A stretch of DNA of 35,982 nt from a virus (IMGVR_UViG_3300036834_000060:1-35982); one strand, 5' to 3'. Counted from the first letter of the stretch, positions 1 through 8,414 are shown. Numbers and translations: made by a program. The notes: generated by a model not told the origin, from the sequence alone.

Positions 1-39
1 TGGAACTACAACGGAGCAGCGGCACTCTGCTTGCTGTAA
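1..39 (+). CDS. C-terminal end of an upstream gene (partial)
   Basis: The first 13 codons of frame 1 are open and end in TAA at 37-39, giving a short tail WNYNGAAALCLL. It lies 52 bases before the capsid gene and on the same strand, so it is probably the end of another head gene. Structural cement or scaffold genes often sit here, but the fragment is too short to assign. It could also be a chance open frame. Confidence 0.45.
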   Translation, partial: WNYNGAAALCLL

Positions 40-91
40 ATCAACCTGAAAGGCCGGGGTCATCTCTGGCCCAAACCTATAGGAGTAAATC

Positions 92-1114
92 ATGGCTTCA
101 ATTGCCCCGGCATTTGTTCAGGTTCATCCGTCTTATATGATGCCTGATACTTTGATGCCTTATTCACAAGCGTCTGGTGCTTTCGAGTTGCTTGCCTCTG
201 GTGCCCCGCTCGTGAGACTGGCTGATGGTGATCTTTACGCTTACATCAAGCGTGTTGATCTTCGTACGCGAATGGCTGCCGGTCAGTCTGCTTATAATCA
301 GTTGCCCGGTGTTAACTTCGCGCTGTCACAAATCAGTGCTCCGACCTACCTTCTACGCGTCCGTGCCGAATACGATCATCATGACACAGCGGCAATGGCA
401 CGATGGGGTCTTTCTATTGTTGATGCCCACAGACTAGGGATGAGGCAAGCTACATTCCAGCTTATGCGGAATGCTCTGCTCTTTGGTTTCAATCCTGCCA
501 ATGGTGAAGGGTTGGTCAATGCGAGCGGCGCGACCGCTATCTCCCTCCCGGCAGATAGTGCTGGCAACACGACCGTGGTCACCTATGACAATGGTCAGAT
601 GGCATTTTTCCTGATTTCTCAGGTCAGTGCTATTAAAACAAGAACTAATCAGCTTGGCATTGGCCGGAAGTTTGTGGTCGTTGGTCCACAGCGAACTCTT
701 GGTGCAATGGAATACCAGAATATTGTTCAGCTCACCAGCTATCAGCGTGTTGGTGCTGGTTCGACTAGCACAGCCGGTGTGATCAAAGATGTTCTGGAAA
801 TGAATGATGATGAGATTATTTGGGCTTATGACGACACACTCATAGGCAAAGGCTCTGGCGGCAATGATGCCATTCTCATTGTTATGCCGGAAGTTGAACA
901 GCCTAAGGGAGCTCGTATCAATACCAATGAATTTGCAAAGCTGACTCCTTCTATGGAAGCTTGCACGCTTCAGCTTTGTGACATGGCTGCGCCAAAGGAA
1001 ATTCCAGTTCCGTTGGCCGGTGGTGCGCTCGACGTTTTGGCCGAAATGCGAACAACTTCTGGATGGGCAGTCCGTCCTGAGGCAGTTACAATCGTTACGA
1101 TGCAGTATCAGTAA
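92..1114 (+). CDS. Major capsid protein (DUF2184-like)
   Basis: A 340-residue protein that would form the icosahedral head shell. The start is fixed by AGGAG at 81-85, six bases before ATG. The sequence has the feel of the DUF2184 major capsid family: an N-terminal region with a run ending in DLYAYIKRVDLRTRM, a central block RQATFQLMRNALLFGFNPANGEG split here only by its length, and a C-terminal beta-rich part ending WAVRPEAVTIVTMQYQ. Length is typical for the family. It precedes neck, sheath and tube genes, which is the expected order for a contractile-tail phage whose terminase and portal lie upstream. Family membership is by pattern only, but the capsid role is well supported by context. 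Confidence 0.8.
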   Translation: MASIAPAFVQVHPSYMMPDTLMPYSQASGAFELLASGAPLVRLADGDLYAYIKRVDLRTRMAAGQSAYNQLPGVNFALSQISAPTYLLRVRAEYDHHDTAAMARWGLSIVDAHRLGMRQATFQLMRNALLFGFNPANGEGLVNASGATAISLPADSAGNTTVVTYDNGQMAFFLISQVSAIKTRTNQLGIGRKFVVVGPQRTLGAMEYQNIVQLTSYQRVGAGSTSTAGVIKDVLEMNDDEIIWAYDDTLIGKGSGGNDAILIVMPEVEQPKGARINTNEFAKLTPSMEACTLQLCDMAAPKEIPVPLAGGALDVLAEMRTTSGWAVRPEAVTIVTMQYQ

Positions 1115-1189
1115 TCTGCATCTTCCATCGTGCGAGTCCTCCCATCCTGCCCCCGGGAGCTCGATAAGATGTAGGTGCAGCTCTGCGTC

Positions 1190-1207
1190 AGCACGAATTA
1201 ACGTGCT
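1190..1207 (+). other. Weak hairpin in the capsid/TIG intergenic gap
   Basis: The 152-base gap after the capsid gene contains a 6-bp perfect stem (AGCACG / CGTGCT) with loop AATTAA. It lacks a following T-run, so a terminator or attenuator role is only possible. Nothing else recognisable was seen in the gap. Confidence 0.22.
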
Positions 1208-1266
1208 TCAAACTGTAGGGACGACTGTAAGCGTCCGGCGCAGACTACTTTAGAAGGATAATTCAA

Positions 1267-1851
1267 ATGCCGCAGATAGTCACAACCGCCGATGTAGGAA
1301 CCGTACTTACTTCGGATGGAATTTTGACCAATGTCAAATTAACCAAGGTTCCAACAGCAGAGGGATATGGTGAAAATATTACACTATCTGATACGTTTGA
1401 AGGATTTGAAAATGAGTTACTCCATATCGGTCCATCAACATCATATATAACAGTTGATCATATGCTGTTGACCAATACTGTTATTCCATTTCATAATTTA
1501 ACTGTCAAAAGTATGCCTCTTGGTTGTGAAATTGAAGTAGACTTTACTGATATTGCATCGTTAACCCCGGTTTTATCTTCAATCACCCCGGATACGGCTG
1601 TTTCTGGAGATCCAGATTTTGTGCTGTCTTGTGTAGGAACTAACTTTAGGTCAAGTTCTATAATCATATTTGGTAATGAAGATGAACCAACGACGTTTGT
1701 ATCAGATACAGAAGTTACAACTGGTGTGAGACCATCATTGTTTGCTCCAGCCGTTGTTCCTGTGAAGATACGGACTCCAGGATTGGCAGATACGGATCCT
1801 GTTGATTTTACATTTACGGAACCAGTCGCGGAAGGACAAGAAAATGCCTGA
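1267..1851 (+). CDS. Head protein with IPT/TIG-like (Ig-fold) domain
   Basis: A 194-residue protein. Residues about 98-185 read as an IPT/TIG-type immunoglobulin fold: LTPVLSSITPDTAVSGDPDF, then a G-T-N-F segment, a strand ending IIFGNEDEPTTFVSD, and V-P-V-K-I-R-T-P-G near the end. Such domains commonly decorate phage capsids or fibres. The first half is beta-rich with no family I recognise. It directly follows the capsid gene and overlaps the next start by 8 bases, so a head decoration or completion role is the best inference. AGAAGGATA at 1251-1259 is a plausible ribosome site. Confidence 0.55.
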   Translation: MPQIVTTADVGTVLTSDGILTNVKLTKVPTAEGYGENITLSDTFEGFENELLHIGPSTSYITVDHMLLTNTVIPFHNLTVKSMPLGCEIEVDFTDIASLTPVLSSITPDTAVSGDPDFVLSCVGTNFRSSSIIIFGNEDEPTTFVSDTEVTTGVRPSLFAPAVVPVKIRTPGLADTDPVDFTFTEPVAEGQENA

Positions 1852-2380
1852 GCTCTACATCGGAAACATCTCAAAGCAGATATTCCAGTTCGCTTATCGT
1901 TCACCTGAACGCCCGGGAGTTATTGTTCAGACAATTCCAATTGGTGGGCAAATTCGTATTTCACCCAATGGTACGCATGTTGACTTGAGTACACCAGAAA
2001 TTGAGTCAATTATTAGTCAGCATGTCACTTATGGACTTGTTGAGATTGATGCAGTTGATACTAAACAAAGTCCGCATAGTGGACTTTGCTACTCAATTGG
2101 AAAGGCTATGACTCCCGAAAAGCTTCGACGAGCCATGCTCAAGAAAGAAGAAGCTCTTAAAGAGTTTGGTAAGAAAATGCGGCAAGAAGCTGCTCTTGCA
2201 GTGAATTCACAAATTGAAGAGCAGATTGGTGCTCCGTTGCGTAACTTAGAGATGAGCTTCCAGGAAGAGGAACCTCGGTCTGGGTATGCTGACGATCTAG
2301 ACCACCTCGCGGAAGGTGTGCGTATCACCCGGCAATCAGAGTCTGTTGCCTCAATTGAACAGGGTCGCCGTCGGCGATGA
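1844..2380 (+). CDS. Hypothetical head/neck protein
   Basis: 178 residues from ATG 1844; an upstream TTG at 1802 is open but lies inside the TIG gene, and GAAGGAC just before 1844 is the better ribosome site. The N-terminal half is beta-rich (YIGNISKQIFQFAYR, later HVDLSTPEIESIISQHVTYG). Residues about 85-125 form a charged, probably helical stretch with many K, E and A. The C-terminus is strongly basic (QGRRRR). The reading frame overlaps the TIG gene by 8 bases and the next gene by 4, so all are coupled. Position suggests a minor head or neck protein; I do not recognise the family. Confidence 0.6.
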   Translation: MPELYIGNISKQIFQFAYRSPERPGVIVQTIPIGGQIRISPNGTHVDLSTPEIESIISQHVTYGLVEIDAVDTKQSPHSGLCYSIGKAMTPEKLRRAMLKKEEALKEFGKKMRQEAALAVNSQIEEQIGAPLRNLEMSFQEEEPRSGYADDLDHLAEGVRITRQSESVASIEQGRRRR

Positions 2381-2904
2381 GTGATGTTACTGTAATTCCT
2401 AATCCTAGTGCTGTTTCTCCAGTAGGACTGCCCGCAGGAGGTCCAACTTTTGCCGGTTTTCAATGGTTTGTTGCTACTGTGATGGGTGTGCCTTCAGGGT
2501 CTATGCCTCCTGATGATTGGCTTCAAATTGCTTATGATGAATCTGTCAACCTAACTTATTGGGCTCTTGCAACAGTCCCTAGTCAACCGACTACTCCTTC
2601 TATCTATGCATTTGCAGTCTACAACCTTGGATGCGCTTTTCTATTAGAATTTGCGCAAGATGATCCTAGCGCCGAACCGCCAAGCACATTTTGGAATGAT
2701 TTACGGAATAAATTGGGTATTAACTCAAGTCAATTTGGTATGATTACGAGTGCGGCTGATCAAGGCACAGCAGAATCTATGTACATTCCTGAAGCAATTA
2801 AAGGTATGACACTGATGGATTTGCAACTAGCAAAGTCACCATGGGGTCGTAAATATCTCATGATTGCGGGTCAGTGGGGTTTCATCTGGGGTCTAACGAT
2901 ATGA
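2377..2904 (+). CDS. Putative head-tail connector protein
   Basis: 175 residues, starting at an ATGA overlap with the preceding gene. Features seen: a Pro/Gly-rich N-terminus, a mostly helical core with WLQIAYDESVNLTYWALATV, a hydrophobic segment AFAVYNLGCAFLLEF, and a C-terminus SPWGRKYLMIAGQWGF. Small helical proteins in this slot, between capsid and tail genes, are usually head-tail adaptors. This is inferred from position and composition, not from a recognised motif. Confidence 0.5.
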   Translation: MSDVTVIPNPSAVSPVGLPAGGPTFAGFQWFVATVMGVPSGSMPPDDWLQIAYDESVNLTYWALATVPSQPTTPSIYAFAVYNLGCAFLLEFAQDDPSAEPPSTFWNDLRNKLGINSSQFGMITSAADQGTAESMYIPEAIKGMTLMDLQLAKSPWGRKYLMIAGQWGFIWGLTI

Positions 2905-3419
2905 GGTTACACCTTGGATTTGAAGATCATGCTTATCATGCTCGATATGGGTTATCTTCACCGCTAACTCAAGCTGTAAAAAGACGAGCTCCTAAAGTGA
3001 TGACTCGTTCTCAACAGGCTTATGGAGAAGGTAAGACTACGGTTGAGGTTGCAAATGAATTAGAGTCTAAATACCATATTGTTGAGACATTTTGGGAGAT
3101 AGAACAAGATAAGTTTGTAGAAGTATTGGAAGATGCATATGCTGATGATATCGAAGAAGTTATGCAAATGGATCGAATTCCTAAGGCCGGTGGCATATCT
3201 GATAAGGAAACAGATAAAATTGAAGCAAGGTTTAGATATTCATTGTCTAACCAAAGGTTTGATGGTGTTATTAGTGGAGTTCCTACTTTAGCCGCACAAA
3301 GAGGTGTTTCACATCTACGACAACATCCATACGCTAAAAGAGGCCCACGGCCAAGTTTCATCGATACAGGAATGTATATGCGTAGCTTCAGAGCATGGGT
3401 GGAGGATGTAGAAGACTAA
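2901..3419 (+). CDS. Putative neck / tail completion protein
   Basis: 172 residues from ATG 2901, which overlaps the previous stop (ATGA). An upstream GTG at 2874 is also open but would overlap more. The C-terminal segment FIDTGMYMRSFRAWVEDV resembles the end of HK97 gp10-like tail completion and neck proteins, where a D-T-G-x-Y/L-x-x-S-F pattern is common. The middle is acidic and helical (FVEVLEDAYADDIEEVMQM). It sits between connector-like and fibre genes. The family assignment is tentative. Confidence 0.5.
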   Translation: MRLHLGFEDHAYHARYGLSSPLTQAVKRRAPKVMTRSQQAYGEGKTTVEVANELESKYHIVETFWEIEQDKFVEVLEDAYADDIEEVMQMDRIPKAGGISDKETDKIEARFRYSLSNQRFDGVISGVPTLAAQRGVSHLRQHPYAKRGPRPSFIDTGMYMRSFRAWVEDVED

Positions 3420-3429
3420 GGAGGACAAG

Positions 3430-3591
3430 ATGGTTGGTCAAATCCTGATGGTATTCGCCTTTGTGTTCGCAGTCATTGCAGCATTGTTCACTGTAAATTT
3501 GGCACGACCACCATTCGCAGTTCATTTTGGTTGGCTTGCGGTTGCATTCTGGATTCTATCTCTATTGTTAGGTGGATTCGGGGTAAAATAG
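3430..3591 (+). CDS. Small two-helix membrane protein
   Basis: A 53-residue open frame from ATG 3430 to TAG 3591, preceded by the strongest ribosome site in the area (AAGGAGGA at 3418-3425). It encodes two hydrophobic segments, about residues 4-24 (ILMVFAFVFAVIAALFTVNL) and 33-50 (HFGWLAVAFWILSLLLGG), joined by a short ARPP linker. The next gene starts one base after its stop. Two close transmembrane helices and small size are holin-like, but its place among head and fibre genes is unusual and no charged C-terminal tail is present. Function unknown; that it is a real gene is well supported. Confidence 0.7.
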   Translation: MVGQILMVFAFVFAVIAALFTVNLARPPFAVHFGWLAVAFWILSLLLGGFGVK

Positions 3592-3592
3592 A

Positions 3593-3874
3593 ATGGCTAA
3601 TTTGATTCTACCATATCCATTCCAGTTACCGCAGGATATTTATGCTAAGAATTTGCCACAGCCTCCAGTTCCTGTGCCTTCTCCTCCAGTACAGCCACCT
3701 GTAGTTGAGACTCCTCCTGTGGATACTACAGTATCAGTGAATAATGGTGGAATTTATTACGGTCCTACTCCTCCTCCTAATCCAAGTTACGGATGGCTCT
3801 GGACACAAGGTCAGGGTCGTATGTACATGTATATGGAACCTGGAATTTGGTCACAAGTAGCAACGAATTGGTAA
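3593..3874 (+). CDS. Proline-rich structural protein
   Basis: 93 residues. Residues about 20-45 are a Pro/Val-rich stretch (PPVPVPSPPVQPPVVETPPV), followed by a short folded C-terminus rich in Gly, Tyr and Trp (YGWLWTQGQGRMYMYMEPGI). Proline-rich linkers joined to small aromatic-rich domains are common in virion fibres and decoration proteins. It is packed between the small membrane protein and the collagen-like fibre, with gaps of 1 and 4 bases. No family recognised. Confidence 0.55.
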   Translation: MANLILPYPFQLPQDIYAKNLPQPPVPVPSPPVQPPVVETPPVDTTVSVNNGGIYYGPTPPPNPSYGWLWTQGQGRMYMYMEPGIWSQVATNW

Positions 3875-3878
3875 TCTG

Positions 3879-4805
3879 ATGTTTCAGCCCAGATTATCAT
3901 CACTTAATGCAGTAGATCCCAAAGCGGCGTGGAGTGACTTTACGCCAACCGGTCCATGGGCTGATGGAACGACTGTCGTTCGGAATTTAGATGGTGTTGG
4001 TTTTACTTATTCTGCTTCATTAAATGCTTTGACTGTTATCCCGAATAAATCTTTCAGTATTAAAGACGCGAATAGTAATATTATTCAAAATCTACCAGCC
4101 CCGTCTGCTGGTGGTGATGCCACTAATAAGACTTATGTAGATGGTCATGCAGGAACAGTAGGTCCTCCCGGCCCAGCGGGTCCTGCTGGTCCTGCTGGTC
4201 CTGCTGGAACTCCCGGTAATACTGTGCTCTATGGAGCTGGAGCTCCTGCCGCTGCTACCGGTGTTGATGGAAATTTTTATATTGACACTACAGCACATTT
4301 TATCTATGGTCCAAAGGCTTCTGGAGCATGGCCTGCTGGTACTTCGCTCATTGGTCCACAAGGTATTCAAGGCACTCAAGGCATTCAGGGTATTCAAGGA
4401 CCGCAGGGCAATGTCGGTCCTCAAGGACCTATAGGACCGACCGGCGCGGCTGGCAATACCGTGCTCTATGGAAGTGGTGCTCCTGCGGCGGGTACTGGTG
4501 TTGATGGCAACTTCTATATTGATACCACAGCGCATTTCATTTATGGTCCAAAAGCGTCTGGGGCATGGCCCGCTGGTACCTCGCTCATAGGACCGACAGG
4601 TGCTCAAGGTATTCAAGGTATTCAAGGACCGCAAGGTGCTCAAGGACCTCAGGGGCCTCAAGGTCCTGCCGGTGCTGGTTCCCCATCTACTACTCTACCA
4701 CTCATGGATGGCACAGCAGCGATTGGTGTTTCAACGTTCTACGCTCGTGATGATCATGTTCACCCTTCTGATACTAATTCTACTATTGATGCAGGAACCT
4801 ATTAA
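3879..4805 (+). CDS. Collagen-like fibre protein
   Basis: 308 residues. The N-terminal ~85 residues are probably an attachment domain ending SAGGDATNKTYVDG, a motif seen before repeats in many phage fibres. Three runs of G-x-y triplets follow (about residues 91-113, 161-190 and 239-267; for example GPPGPAGPAGPAGPAGTPG), which fold as a trimeric collagen helix. Between them lie two copies of a 47-residue module (4218-4358 and 4455-4595). The C-terminus ends IDAGTY, the same ending as the fibre at 23438-24187. The stop shares a base with the next start. Likely a trimeric fibre attached near the head or neck, given its position before the tail genes. Confidence 0.75.
   Translation: MFQPRLSSLNAVDPKAAWSDFTPTGPWADGTTVVRNLDGVGFTYSASLNALTVIPNKSFSIKDANSNIIQNLPAPSAGGDATNKTYVDGHAGTVGPPGPAGPAGPAGPAGTPGNTVLYGAGAPAAATGVDGNFYIDTTAHFIYGPKASGAWPAGTSLIGPQGIQGTQGIQGIQGPQGNVGPQGPIGPTGAAGNTVLYGSGAPAAGTGVDGNFYIDTTAHFIYGPKASGAWPAGTSLIGPTGAQGIQGIQGPQGAQGPQGPQGPAGAGSPSTTLPLMDGTAAIGVSTFYARDDHVHPSDTNSTIDAGTY
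4218..4595 (+). repeat. Duplicated 47-codon module in the collagen-like fibre
   Basis: Two copies of 141 bases, at 4218-4358 and 4455-4595, separated by collagen triplets. At the protein level only a few positions differ (AGAPAAATG versus SGAPAAGTG), while the DNA differs at many third positions. The core reads GNFYIDTTAHFIYGPKASG, a pattern common in phage fibres. Confidence 0.85.
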
Positions 4806-6115
4806 TGCCTTCTGCAGCAGAAGTATCTAATTCTTCTAAGCCTCCACTCGGTGCAGCACTTGCTGATGGTGTTCGAACTCTTTCTGCTGATCAGACTCTT
4901 AATTTCTCATTATATAAACGGTATGTGTTTCCTTTAGATGGTATGAATTATTGGATAAGAATTCCTTCTAGTCAAGGCACAGTCACGACTCCAGGTACTC
5001 AACTCATTCCGGGTCTAGCAACACAAACACATGATGGGGGGCAGGCTATCCAAGTTTCACCGGGAGGGATTGGTGCGACCGATATATCTGGTGGTACTAT
5101 TACTAATCCTTTGGATGCTGCTGATCAAGGTTTATCTACTGCTGAGCCCTTATTTGTGGATTTTACTGGTCCAGCTTATTCATACGAAAACGGGACGACC
5201 AGTGTTCTTAATCCTGGGGATAGCATAAACATCCCGGCTAATTGCACGACTGGCGCGTGGGTTTGTTCATCTTCTGACCATCATAAGTTCTCAGCTGTTC
5301 TGCAGAAATCAGTGTTTAGTGTTACGCTTCCGACTGATGTTGAAGTTAAAGGTTCTTTACATTATAGTTCAAAAATTGATCAGGAAGAGGATGCTACTGT
5401 TGATTCTAATACCATGATATTTACTTCACTTTCTGAGATTCAGCCATTTAATCAGGTTGGGCCAGAACATCTTTATATTTGTCATTATCATAACTTGACG
5501 TTTGCTTTTAGTAGTCGTGGACGATTATATGAACAGGCAGATCTGTATCATTATGTGGGAACAGCACTCAAAAGTAGGCATCAGACACAGATTATAGAGG
5601 ATGTTAATCAGTTTAATCCAACTCTGGTTGTGTCTAACTCGCTCCCGATTTGGCTCAATATGCCGAACTATGTTCCGCCATATCCAGGTTTTACCTGCCC
5701 TATTCCTCTTTATCCTTCTTACTTGGTGGATGACAATTTACCTCCTCCATTCGGTGCGATTCATATAGAGAAAACTGAGAGCTTAGAAATGGGCTCTTCT
5801 TATGGTCCACGAATGCAACAGGATCAGTTGTGTAAAGAAGTAGTCATAGTTCATCTTTATGGTGCAGATAATTTGACCGTAAACAATTTCTTAGGATTTG
5901 TTGAACAATATTCCTTAGATTGGATGACACTAGGACTATCTCATGTTCCTGCCATTAGGGATGAAAAATTAACACAATCTGAATTTAAGATTTTAGCTCA
6001 ACGTAAAATGATTGAATTTGAGATTAACTATCGACAAAAGGTTGTGAGAGACCAAGCTCGACAATTTATAGAACATGTCAAAGTTCAATTCACCCCGCAG
6101 TGGTTACAGAGTTAG
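4805..6115 (+). CDS. Virion protein: shared 95-residue module plus possible tail-terminator region
   Basis: 436 residues, start sharing one base with the previous stop (TAATG). Residues about 69-167 contain a module found again alone at 23133-23441 and at the N-terminus of the gene at 20427; its landmarks are PGLATQT, NPLDAADQGL and HHKFSAV. After residue ~180 the protein changes character. The last ~100 residues (NNFLGFVEQYSLDWMTLGLS, then a charged helix EFKILAQRKMIEFEINYRQ) look like a tail or neck completion protein, and the position just before the sheath gene fits a tail terminator. This second assignment is inference. The protein appears to be a fusion of an accessory module and a core tail function. 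Confidence 0.5.
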   Translation: MPSAAEVSNSSKPPLGAALADGVRTLSADQTLNFSLYKRYVFPLDGMNYWIRIPSSQGTVTTPGTQLIPGLATQTHDGGQAIQVSPGGIGATDISGGTITNPLDAADQGLSTAEPLFVDFTGPAYSYENGTTSVLNPGDSINIPANCTTGAWVCSSSDHHKFSAVLQKSVFSVTLPTDVEVKGSLHYSSKIDQEEDATVDSNTMIFTSLSEIQPFNQVGPEHLYICHYHNLTFAFSSRGRLYEQADLYHYVGTALKSRHQTQIIEDVNQFNPTLVVSNSLPIWLNMPNYVPPYPGFTCPIPLYPSYLVDDNLPPPFGAIHIEKTESLEMGSSYGPRMQQDQLCKEVVIVHLYGADNLTVNNFLGFVEQYSLDWMTLGLSHVPAIRDEKLTQSEFKILAQRKMIEFEINYRQKVVRDQARQFIEHVKVQFTPQWLQS

Positions 6116-6124
6116 GAGATCACA

Positions 6125-6421
6125 ATGCCACAGACAAATGTACTTCCTGATTGGAAAGCAACTTACCCGCATGATGCCCCGGTCCAGAAGCCGGGAGGTG
6201 TGACAGTCAGCACTGTATTGATTGCTACTGCTGTTCCTAATAAGCCGACCTATGTGGCTGGAACGATTCAGATGGTGACAATGGAGATGGCCACTGTCTC
6301 TGAAGAAATTCAACAAGACGAGATTGAACCTGGAACAGAACACGAGGATGATGAACCAGATCCTCCTGAGACTACTACGGTCACTAGGACGAGGACCAGA
6401 ACTACAACTCGTCATCGGTAA
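6125..6421 (+). CDS. Hypothetical protein with acidic/RT-rich tail
   Basis: 98 residues with a clear AGGAG ribosome site (6114-6118). The first 60 residues are mildly beta-like (TVSTVLIATAVPNKPTYVAG). The rest is low complexity: an acidic stretch EHEDDEPDPPE followed by an Arg/Thr-rich tail (RTRTRTTTRHR). It lies between the 436-residue protein and the sheath. No family recognised; a small virion protein or assembly factor is possible. Confidence 0.5.
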   Translation: MPQTNVLPDWKATYPHDAPVQKPGGVTVSTVLIATAVPNKPTYVAGTIQMVTMEMATVSEEIQQDEIEPGTEHEDDEPDPPETTTVTRTRTRTTTRHR

Positions 6422-6447
6422 TCACACACTCGTAAGGGAATGTAGCC

Positions 6448-7962
6448 ATGGCAGTCCAAACCCAATTTAGCACGGATCCTAATGCGATTGTCACGGTTCA
6501 TGTGTCAATCGTTGAAGCTCCAACTCCGATCAATTATCAGCGTTGTGGTGCATTCGTATCATTTGGCGCAACCCAATTGAAGCCAAATGATTCTACACTT
6601 CTAACACAACTAGCAGATCTTACTCCTCCTCCAACAGTGACTCAAGTATTGCAACCTCCTATGGCAATACAAACTACGACTTGGGCCGCAGGAACTGTGA
6701 CTTGCGTTCTAGTAAATCCAATTCCTGGACCTCCAGTTGTAGGTGATACATTCACACTTGTTCTTAGCGGGTTCACTCCTGCGGCATATAATGGCAGATT
6801 CCTAGTAACAGTCACAGCTGCGAATACATTCACATATCCATTAACAACCGGTCCCGGTGCTGTAACTGTCGAAGGTATCGCAACTTTTGGCACAGTCATT
6901 GAACTTCAGCAGATGGCGAATACCTATTTCGCACAGGGTAATGAAGTTGCTGTCTGGGTCCTTGAACTAGGATACCAAACCACTTTCGCTAATAGAGTGG
7001 CGGCATTCGATACGTGGTTGACGAATAATCCGTTGACTATCTATGGATTCTTAATGCCACGTGAATTTGGGGAAGACCCAAATATTCCCGATTGGCCGGG
7101 GTTCCCAACTCCGGTTCCCGGACCAACGACATGGATAGATCTTTTGAAGCGGTTCCAAAACCCAGAAGCAATGGAATATTTCTGGATTACGGTAACACCG
7201 GAGAATATGAACACATTGGGAGCGACATTCAAGGACGTGTTCCAATTGGTTGAGGCTCCTGTATTGACTGACCCAACAGTAGCAAATCTCAACGATCCTT
7301 ATGGGGAATTTACTCTGGCGGCAGTATTCTATAACGCTATCGTGTATCGTCCATCGAACACAAATCGGATCTCACCTATGGCATTCAAATATGTCTATGG
7401 TGTGACAGAATATCCACAAAGAGGCAATGGGCCGTTATTGACCTCCTTCAAGACCGCAAATACGAATTATATTTCAACTGGTGCGGAGGGTGGCATTTCA
7501 TTCACCATGGTTTATGAAGGTGTGACCCTTGATGGCCATGACTATTTCAACTGGTGGTATACGATTGATTGGGTCCAGATCGAAATAAACTTGAACCTGA
7601 GCAATGCAATTATCAATGGGTCAAATAACCCGTTGGCACCACTCTACTACAACCAAGATGGTATCAACTATCTTGAAGTGGTTCTGTATGGCACAATGCA
7701 GAGTGCTCAGACCTTCGGTATGGTTTTAGGTAAGATCGAAATGACCCAATTAGATGGTCCAGATCTCACCGCAGCAATCTACGGAGGTAGCTTCGCCGCT
7801 AAGTGCGATGTGAATGCAGTGCCATTCCTCAATTACACCTTGGCAAATCCAGGTGACTACAAGATTGGGGAGTATGATGGACTTTCGACCTTGTTCATCC
7901 CGGCTCGCGGCTTTATTCACATCCTTGTGAATGTGGTTGCATCTGACCTAATCTCAATCTAA
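6448..7962 (+). CDS. Contractile tail sheath protein (DUF3383-like)
   Basis: 504 residues. The sheath surrounds the tube and contracts to drive it into the host. The sequence resembles the DUF3383 phage sheath family: an N-terminal strand DPNAIVTVHVSIVEAPTPI, FYNAIVYRPSNTNRISPMAF in the middle and a beta-rich C-terminal domain ending with FIHILVNVVA. Residues about 65-150 look like an inserted beta-sandwich (GFTPAAYNGRFLVTVTAANT, then FTYPL), a feature I have seen in this family. The next gene, a tail-tube candidate, follows after 11 bases, the usual sheath-tube order. Start ATG 6448 has AAGGG upstream. Confidence 0.8.
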   Translation: MAVQTQFSTDPNAIVTVHVSIVEAPTPINYQRCGAFVSFGATQLKPNDSTLLTQLADLTPPPTVTQVLQPPMAIQTTTWAAGTVTCVLVNPIPGPPVVGDTFTLVLSGFTPAAYNGRFLVTVTAANTFTYPLTTGPGAVTVEGIATFGTVIELQQMANTYFAQGNEVAVWVLELGYQTTFANRVAAFDTWLTNNPLTIYGFLMPREFGEDPNIPDWPGFPTPVPGPTTWIDLLKRFQNPEAMEYFWITVTPENMNTLGATFKDVFQLVEAPVLTDPTVANLNDPYGEFTLAAVFYNAIVYRPSNTNRISPMAFKYVYGVTEYPQRGNGPLLTSFKTANTNYISTGAEGGISFTMVYEGVTLDGHDYFNWWYTIDWVQIEINLNLSNAIINGSNNPLAPLYYNQDGINYLEVVLYGTMQSAQTFGMVLGKIEMTQLDGPDLTAAIYGGSFAAKCDVNAVPFLNYTLANPGDYKIGEYDGLSTLFIPARGFIHILVNVVASDLISI

Positions 7963-7973
7963 AGGAGTAACCC

Positions 7974-8414
7974 ATGGCCTTTCAGTTCACACCTCCTGGA
8001 GTTCTGAATAGGCTCCGGGCTTCTGTAGTCTATACTGACCATCCAGAGCTCAACGTGACAAGCGGATTTCTTACAACAGAAGGAATTCGGTTGGCGTTGG
8101 AAGGAAACGCGGCGGACTTACTCCCGGCAATGGTCAGCTTGGTGAGTAGTCCTGCACCGTATCTAGCAGCATCTGTCACGTTGTCAATTGTGCGTAGTTC
8201 TTCATTGGCACAATTATATAAGCTTCAGATTGAAGATACGACTCTTCTGGGTCTAATGACCATTTACCCAGATACTGACGTTCTTACGCCATTTATTATC
8301 AACAATGTGGCGTTGGAAAGTGTCAGGGAAATGGCTATGGCGGGAATGGAAGCTGCCATGGTCGTGACGGCACGCGGCTACTACAATGTGAATACGGGGT
8401 TCTTTGGAACGTAA
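7974..8414 (+). CDS. Tail tube protein
   Basis: 146 residues, the expected size for a myovirus tube subunit. It is beta-rich, with YLAASVTLSIVRSSSLAQLY and a mid segment LKLQ-like alternation, and ends GYYNVNTGFFGT. It directly follows the sheath gene with AAAGGAG at the proper distance (7962-7968). Within DUF2184/DUF3383-type phages the gene after the sheath is the tube; assignment rests mainly on that order and size. Confidence 0.68.
   Translation: MAFQFTPPGVLNRLRASVVYTDHPELNVTSGFLTTEGIRLALEGNAADLLPAMVSLVSSPAPYLAASVTLSIVRSSSLAQLYKLQIEDTTLLGLMTIYPDTDVLTPFIINNVALESVREMAMAGMEAAMVVTARGYYNVNTGFFGT

Noticed and set aside
978-1253. 91-residue plus-strand frame crossing the capsid end
   Set aside because: Overlaps 137 bases of the capsid gene, has no ribosome site and an Arg/Cys/Ser-rich product unlike its neighbours.
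1115-1266. Possible tRNA or small RNA in the capsid/TIG gap
   Set aside because: No T-arm signature or cloverleaf pairing; only a weak 6-bp hairpin is present.
1491-1904. 137-residue minus-strand open frame
   Set aside because: Lies opposite the TIG-domain gene and the start of the next gene, which have better composition and ribosome sites.
4092-4661. 189-residue open frame on the minus strand
   Set aside because: It is antisense to the collagen-like fibre; its Ser/Thr/Arg-rich low-complexity product is the mirror of the G-x-y repeats, and no ribosome site was seen.
4150-4680. Regular short repeats resembling a CRISPR-like array
   Set aside because: They encode continuous G-x-y collagen triplets in one open frame, with no equal-length spacers.
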